IMG/VR virus record: IMGVR_UViG_3300042922_000702
Coordinates: 1 to 35,603 of that record
Reading direction: 5' to 3' (one strand)
DNA: 35,603 bases
Source: a virus
Position numbers and translations under genes: made by a program. Numbering within the stretch: the first letter of the stretch is position 1; each line of letters opens with the position of its first letter. The notes below the pieces were generated by a model that had not been told where the DNA came from, ran no database searches, and saw nothing but the letters and a program-made list of their open reading frames with translations. Shown here one piece after another: positions 32,733 to 35,603 of this stretch.

Positions 32733-33743
32733 ATGTCTGTTAAAAAGCTCGATGATGGTCGATATGAAGTGGACATTAGACCGACCGGGCGTAACGGAAA
32801 ACGCATCCGTCGGAAGTTCGACAAGAAAAGCGAGGCGATGGCTTTTGAAAAGCATACTCAATATAACCATCACTCAAAGGAATGGCTTTCAAAACCAACG
32901 GACAAACGCCAATTGTCGGAACTGAAAGAGTTATGGTGGAAGCTGAAAGGTAAACATGAGGAGCACGGTCAATCGTATCTCAGGAAAATTGAGCGTTTCG
33001 AAACGATGACCGGAAATCCGTGTGCTTTCCAGATCACCAAGAGCCTGATAACGCAATATTGTGCTCAACGCCGGGGGGAAGGTATTAAGCCAACTACCAT
33101 CAACCGCGACCTGATCACGCTAGGTGGGATGTTCACAACCCTGATTGAGTCAGAACTGTATAACGGTGAGCATCCATTCAGAGGATTCAAAAAACTGAAA
33201 GAGCAGACAGCCGAAACGGGCTATCTCACTCTTGAGGAAATTGACGCCTTACTTGCTGCGCTCTCAGGTGATAATCGTAAAATTGCGGTCTTGTGTCTGA
33301 GTACCGGGGCAAGATGGGGTGAGGCTGCAAGGCTGAAAGCGGAGAACGTGATTCATAACCGGGTGTCTTTCGTTAAGACGAAAACCAACACACCGCGCAC
33401 GGTCCCGATCTCTGATGACGTTGCGGCTTACGTAGTCGGCAAAGCACGAGGCTTTCTGTTTCCTGAGGCCAGTTATGCTGACTTCAGGCGAACCCTCAAA
33501 GAGGTTAAGCCCGATTTACCGGCGGGACAAGCAACACATGCGCTACGACACTCTTTCGCCACGCACTTTATGATTAACGGAGGCAACATCATTACACTGC
33601 AGAGGATCTTAGGTCATACGAAAATTGCGCAGACAATGGTCTATGCGCACTTCGCTCCTCAGTACCTGCAGGACGCGATTTCGCTTAACCCGTTGAAGGG
33701 TGCAAATGGTGGTCAGAGTGTCCACAATGTGTCCACACCCTAG
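32733..33743 (+). CDS. int: Integrase, P2-type tyrosine recombinase
   Basis: A 336-residue tyrosine recombinase closely resembling P2 Int (N-terminal MSVKKLDDGRYEVDIRPTGR). Catalytic residues are R194 (ARWGE), H269/R272 (THALRH), H295 (LGHT) and Y304 (MVYAHF). The start at 32733 has GGGAGG upstream and the P2 N-terminus; an upstream ATG at 32700 lacks support. It lies 73 bp from attR, a gap that presumably holds Int and Cox arm sites. Confidence 0.97.
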   Translation: MSVKKLDDGRYEVDIRPTGRNGKRIRRKFDKKSEAMAFEKHTQYNHHSKEWLSKPTDKRQLSELKELWWKLKGKHEEHGQSYLRKIERFETMTGNPCAFQITKSLITQYCAQRRGEGIKPTTINRDLITLGGMFTTLIESELYNGEHPFRGFKKLKEQTAETGYLTLEEIDALLAALSGDNRKIAVLCLSTGARWGEAARLKAENVIHNRVSFVKTKTNTPRTVPISDDVAAYVVGKARGFLFPEASYADFRRTLKEVKPDLPAGQATHALRHSFATHFMINGGNIITLQRILGHTKIAQTMVYAHFAPQYLQDAISLNPLKGANGGQSVHNVSTP

Positions 33744-33816
33744 CCGCTTTTTATGGCTTTTGACTGCTAGTAGTAAAACGTGAAGCCTTGTCTGGCGCGG
33801 CTTTCCAGTTACGCCA

Positions 33817-33839
33817 GACATTAAAAAGGCTCCCTCAGG
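33817..33839. repeat. attR core (23-bp direct repeat)
   Basis: Identical to 1660-1682. It supplies the proximal half of the leuE terminator hairpin; the other half is the adjoining host sequence. The prophage end at int and this repeat define the phage boundary. Confidence 0.88.
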
Positions 33840-33846
33840 AGCCTTT
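33823..33846 (-). terminator. leuE terminator, overlapping attR
   Basis: On the minus strand GGCTCC-TGAG-GGAGCC is followed by five T. The gene's stop codon is 7 bp away. Integration keeps the hairpin perfect because the phage core carries one arm. Confidence 0.88.
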
Positions 33847-33852
33847 CTTCTG

Positions 33853-34488
33853 TCAATGCAGCGACGCTAACCTCGCCGCAAAACCGACAAATATCAGTCC
33901 GATCAGTCCATTTCCCAGCGTCGCCAGTTTCTTTTTGGTTTTCAGGTAACGGGTGACAAACGCACCAGAGAAGATCAGGAAGCTCATGTACATAAAGCTA
34001 ATCAGCTCAAGCGTGGTGGCGAGGATCAGGAAAGAGGTTCCCGTGTTTTGCGCATTTACGTCAATAAACTGTACGAAGAATGACACGTAAAACAGAATCG
34101 CTTTAGGATTCGTCAGGCTCAATACCAGGGAACGTTTCATGATCGCGCTGGCAGGCTCGGTTCCACCTTCGTGGGCGTTATTCTGGCGAGTCATAACGGA
34201 CCACAGCATTTTGCCGCCGAGCCACAGCAGATAAAACGCCCCCAGATAGCGGACGATATTGAACAGCACCGGCGTGGTCTGGATTAAGGCCGCAACGCCT
34301 GCCCAGGCCAGAAACATTAAAACCGCATCACCGATAAACACACCAGTCGCGGCGAGATAGCCTTTTTTGATGCCGTGACCAATACCCGTTTTTAATACAA
34401 ACAGCGTATTCGGTCCGGGTACCAGCACAATGAAAAATGCGCCGACCACGTACGTCCAGAAATTCAGTACACCAAACTCCGCAAACAC
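33853..34488 (-). CDS. leuE: Leucine efflux protein LeuE (LysE/RhtB family)
   Basis: A 211-residue inner-membrane exporter of the LysE/RhtB superfamily with about six spans. It matches E. coli LeuE in order: the conserved [11 protein letters not shown] motif near residue 25, [21 protein letters not shown], the [19 protein letters not shown] span and [18 protein letters not shown]. It exports leucine and some other hydrophobic amino acids. It is a host gene whose terminator serves as the phage attachment site. In E. coli leuE lies elsewhere, so its presence near yciY/clsA is a feature of this host's genus. Confidence 0.92.
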   Translation of the reverse strand: MFAEFGVLNFWTYVVGAFFIVLVPGPNTLFVLKTGIGHGIKKGYLAATGVFIGDAVLMFLAWAGVAALIQTTPVLFNIVRYLGAFYLLWLGGKMLWSVMTRQNNAHEGGTEPASAIMKRSLVLSLTNPKAILFYVSFFVQFIDVNAQNTGTSFLILATTLELISFMYMSFLIFSGAFVTRYLKTKKKLATLGNGLIGLIFVGFAARLASLH

Positions 34489-34515
34489 CTCTCCCTCCTT
34501 TTGCTGAAAAACAAC

Positions 34516-34544
34516 GGGAATATCGCTGCAAAAACGATATTCCC
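34516..34544 (-). terminator. Hairpin between the lipoprotein gene and leuE
   Basis: Perfect 10-bp stem GGGAATATCG/CGATATTCCC with a 9-base loop. On the minus strand it is followed by GTTGTTTTT, so it probably terminates the Exc2-like gene. The leuE promoter would have to share this 69-bp gap. Confidence 0.65.
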
Positions 34545-34557
34545 GAAAAATGTCGCG

Positions 34558-34968
34558 TTATTGTACGCCGTTATAGCCGTCAAGATAAGTCGTGGCCAGT
34601 TCGTTGCCGTATAAAATGGCATCCTTCGGCTCCATTTCCGAAGTCCATTTACTCCCACTATTCCCCGTGAAGGCGTGCTCCGTTTTGGCCTCATCCTTTA
34701 ATTGATCGCGAATAGCCTGTGCATACTGCTGGGCGTAAGAAGGCGATTGCCCCGCGGCACGGTCCGCTTTTCCCTGCTTATAAAGCTCACGAAACTGCGG
34801 AACATTGAGACGGTAATTTTGCGAAATGCTGGAGGTATAATTCCCGCCGGTAAAATTTGATTGATGCGAGACGAAATAATAGGCATGTCTTTCAGGTGAG
34901 GGTTTATTGCTGTTGCAACCGCTGAGGACAGCGATCCCCATAAGTACCGCGACCACTTTTCCATTCAT
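34558..34968 (-). CDS. Exc2-like lipoprotein
   Basis: A 136-residue predicted lipoprotein: a short signal peptide ends in the lipobox LSGC (Cys about residue 18). The mature part includes ERHAYYFVSHQSNF, RLNVPQFRELYKQGKADRAAG and the final LATTYLDGYNG. This pattern recalls the Exc2 family (named for the ColE1 entry-exclusion region), which also occurs on enterobacterial chromosomes. The Ser after the lipobox Cys region (CNSN) suggests outer-membrane sorting. No function is established. Confidence 0.75.
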   Translation of the reverse strand: MNGKVVAVLMGIAVLSGCNSNKPSPERHAYYFVSHQSNFTGGNYTSSISQNYRLNVPQFRELYKQGKADRAAGQSPSYAQQYAQAIRDQLKDEAKTEHAFTGNSGSKWTSEMEPKDAILYGNELATTYLDGYNGVQ

Positions 34969-35067
34969 CCTTTGTTCCTTTTAAATTCATGAGGTTAGGC
35001 AAGAGGAGTATATCGCGGAATGAGGTCGGGAGGAGACTGCGAAAAATGATAGTCTTATAAAATCAGC

Positions 35068-35086
35068 GGGCACCTTGACGGTGCCC
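35068..35086 (-). terminator. Terminator of yciY
   Basis: GGGCACC/GGTGCCC stem with a 5-base loop, followed on the minus strand by GCTGATTTTAT; it lies 10 bp beyond the yciY stop. Confidence 0.6.
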
Positions 35087-35095
35087 TCATGGTTC

Positions 35096-35269
35096 TCAGA
35101 TATCCTGGACGGCGAACAGCAACGCGTTGCGGTGTCTGTTTAGTCCACATTTTCTGATAGCGTGGATACGCATATTGCGGCGGGATTGTGCTTCCAGCCA
35201 ACGAGCCTTACGACGACTCACCTGTCGCAACATACGCCAGCGCCCTACTTCTGTTCTACTGCGCTTCAT
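35096..35269 (-). CDS. yciY: YciY, small basic protein
   Basis: A 57-residue, very Arg-rich protein matching E. coli YciY along its length (MKRSRTEVGRWRM, KARWLEAQSRRNMRIHAIRK). The start at 35269 gives the E. coli length; the frame extends seven codons upstream without need. Its function is unknown. It is divergent from clsA, as in E. coli. Confidence 0.9.
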   Translation of the reverse strand: MKRSRTEVGRWRMLRQVSRRKARWLEAQSRRNMRIHAIRKCGLNRHRNALLFAVQDI

Positions 35270-35412
35270 ATCGACAACTCTTTCACTCACAGAGTCGTCA
35301 TTATAAGCTCAACCCCGTCGCAAACCAGCGCTTTTATCTGCCGTTTTTATTTGCCAGATGAATCCTGATGCGTACACTCATAACAATACGCTTTCAAAAG
35401 GATTTTTTACTT

Positions 35413-35603
35413 ATGACAACCTTCTACACCGTGGTGAGTTGGCTGGTCATTCTGGGATACTGGCTGTTAATCGCGGGGGTGACGTTACGCATCCTGATGA
35501 AGCGCAGAGCCGTACCTTCTGCCATGGCCTGGCTTCTGATTATTTACATTCTGCCGCTGGTGGGCATTATCGCGTATCTCTCTTTCGGTGAGCTCCATCT
35601 GGG
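35413..35603 (+). CDS. clsA: Cardiolipin synthase A, N-terminal fragment (runs off the window)
   Basis: The first 63 codons of ClsA, which makes cardiolipin from two phosphatidylglycerol molecules in the inner membrane. The visible part begins [20 protein letters not shown] and contains the two N-terminal membrane spans (about 5-25 and 37-57, [20 protein letters not shown]). The catalytic phospholipase-D HKD motifs are beyond the window. The translation start follows AAAAGGA about 8-10 bp upstream. Confidence 0.92.

Larger units (their letters stand above)
1660..33839. mobile_element. P2-like prophage
   Basis: Complete P2-type temperate phage bounded by 23-bp direct repeats at 1660-1682 and 33817-33839. 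It contains int, C repressor, cox, B, A, cos, Q-P, O-N-M-L-X, the lysis cassette, R-S, V-W-J-I-H-G, FI-FII-E/E'-T-U-D and ogr in P2 order, with four variable cargo loci. No inactivating lesion is visible in any core gene. Host genes on both sides (MarR-GNAT gene and leuE) are intact. Confidence 0.95.

Noticed and set aside
1660-33839. tRNA gene as attachment site
   Set aside because: No tRNA-like cloverleaf is seen at either junction; the shared core is terminator sequence.

Overview
The window is enterobacterial chromosome carrying a complete P2-type (Peduovirus-like) prophage of about 32.2 kb. The host flanks read tonB (5' end, minus strand), yciI and a MarR-GNAT fusion gene on the left. 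On the right are leuE, an Exc2-like lipoprotein gene, yciY and the start of clsA. The tonB/yciI/yciY/cls neighbourhood is that of Escherichia and its relatives. The extra genes between yciI and yciY point to an Enterobacter-like genus; that last step is inference.

The prophage lies between two copies of a 23-bp direct repeat (1660-1682 and 33817-33839). The right copy is part of the leuE transcription terminator. Read from the right end, the early region is a P2-type integrase (+), C repressor (+), then leftward cox, a small Fil-like gene, replication gene B, two small early genes and replication initiator A. Next come a variable cargo operon (PP2C phosphatase plus two Ser/Thr kinases), the cos site, and the capsid/packaging genes Q and P (+), with O, N, M, L diverging (-). 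The late leftward genes then run X, holin, endolysin, lysB/lysC spanins, R, S, a cargo gene, V, W, J, I, H, G, a cargo gene on the opposite strand, FI, FII, E/E', T, U, D and the late activator ogr. A trypsin-like protease cargo gene lies between ogr and attL. All essential P2 modules look intact, with no frameshifted structural gene, so the prophage may be functional.

The variable genes sit at four junctions: A/cos (the place of tin/old in P2), S/V, G/FI (the place of fun/Z in P2) and ogr/att. These are AT-rich or separately transcribed and are the likeliest carriers of new biology. The strongest candidate for an undescribed system is the three-gene PP2C - kinase - kinase(cold-shock/OB domain) operon at 25035-28313, translationally coupled throughout. 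By its parts it resembles phosphoprotein defence systems of the TerY-P kind, but it has no TerY. A membrane-anchored protein of unknown function (15096-15995), a 40-residue membrane protein (9806-9928) and the protease (1822-2688) are further candidates for exclusion or defence factors.

Identifications come from reading the translations and from remembered family features. No database search was run.
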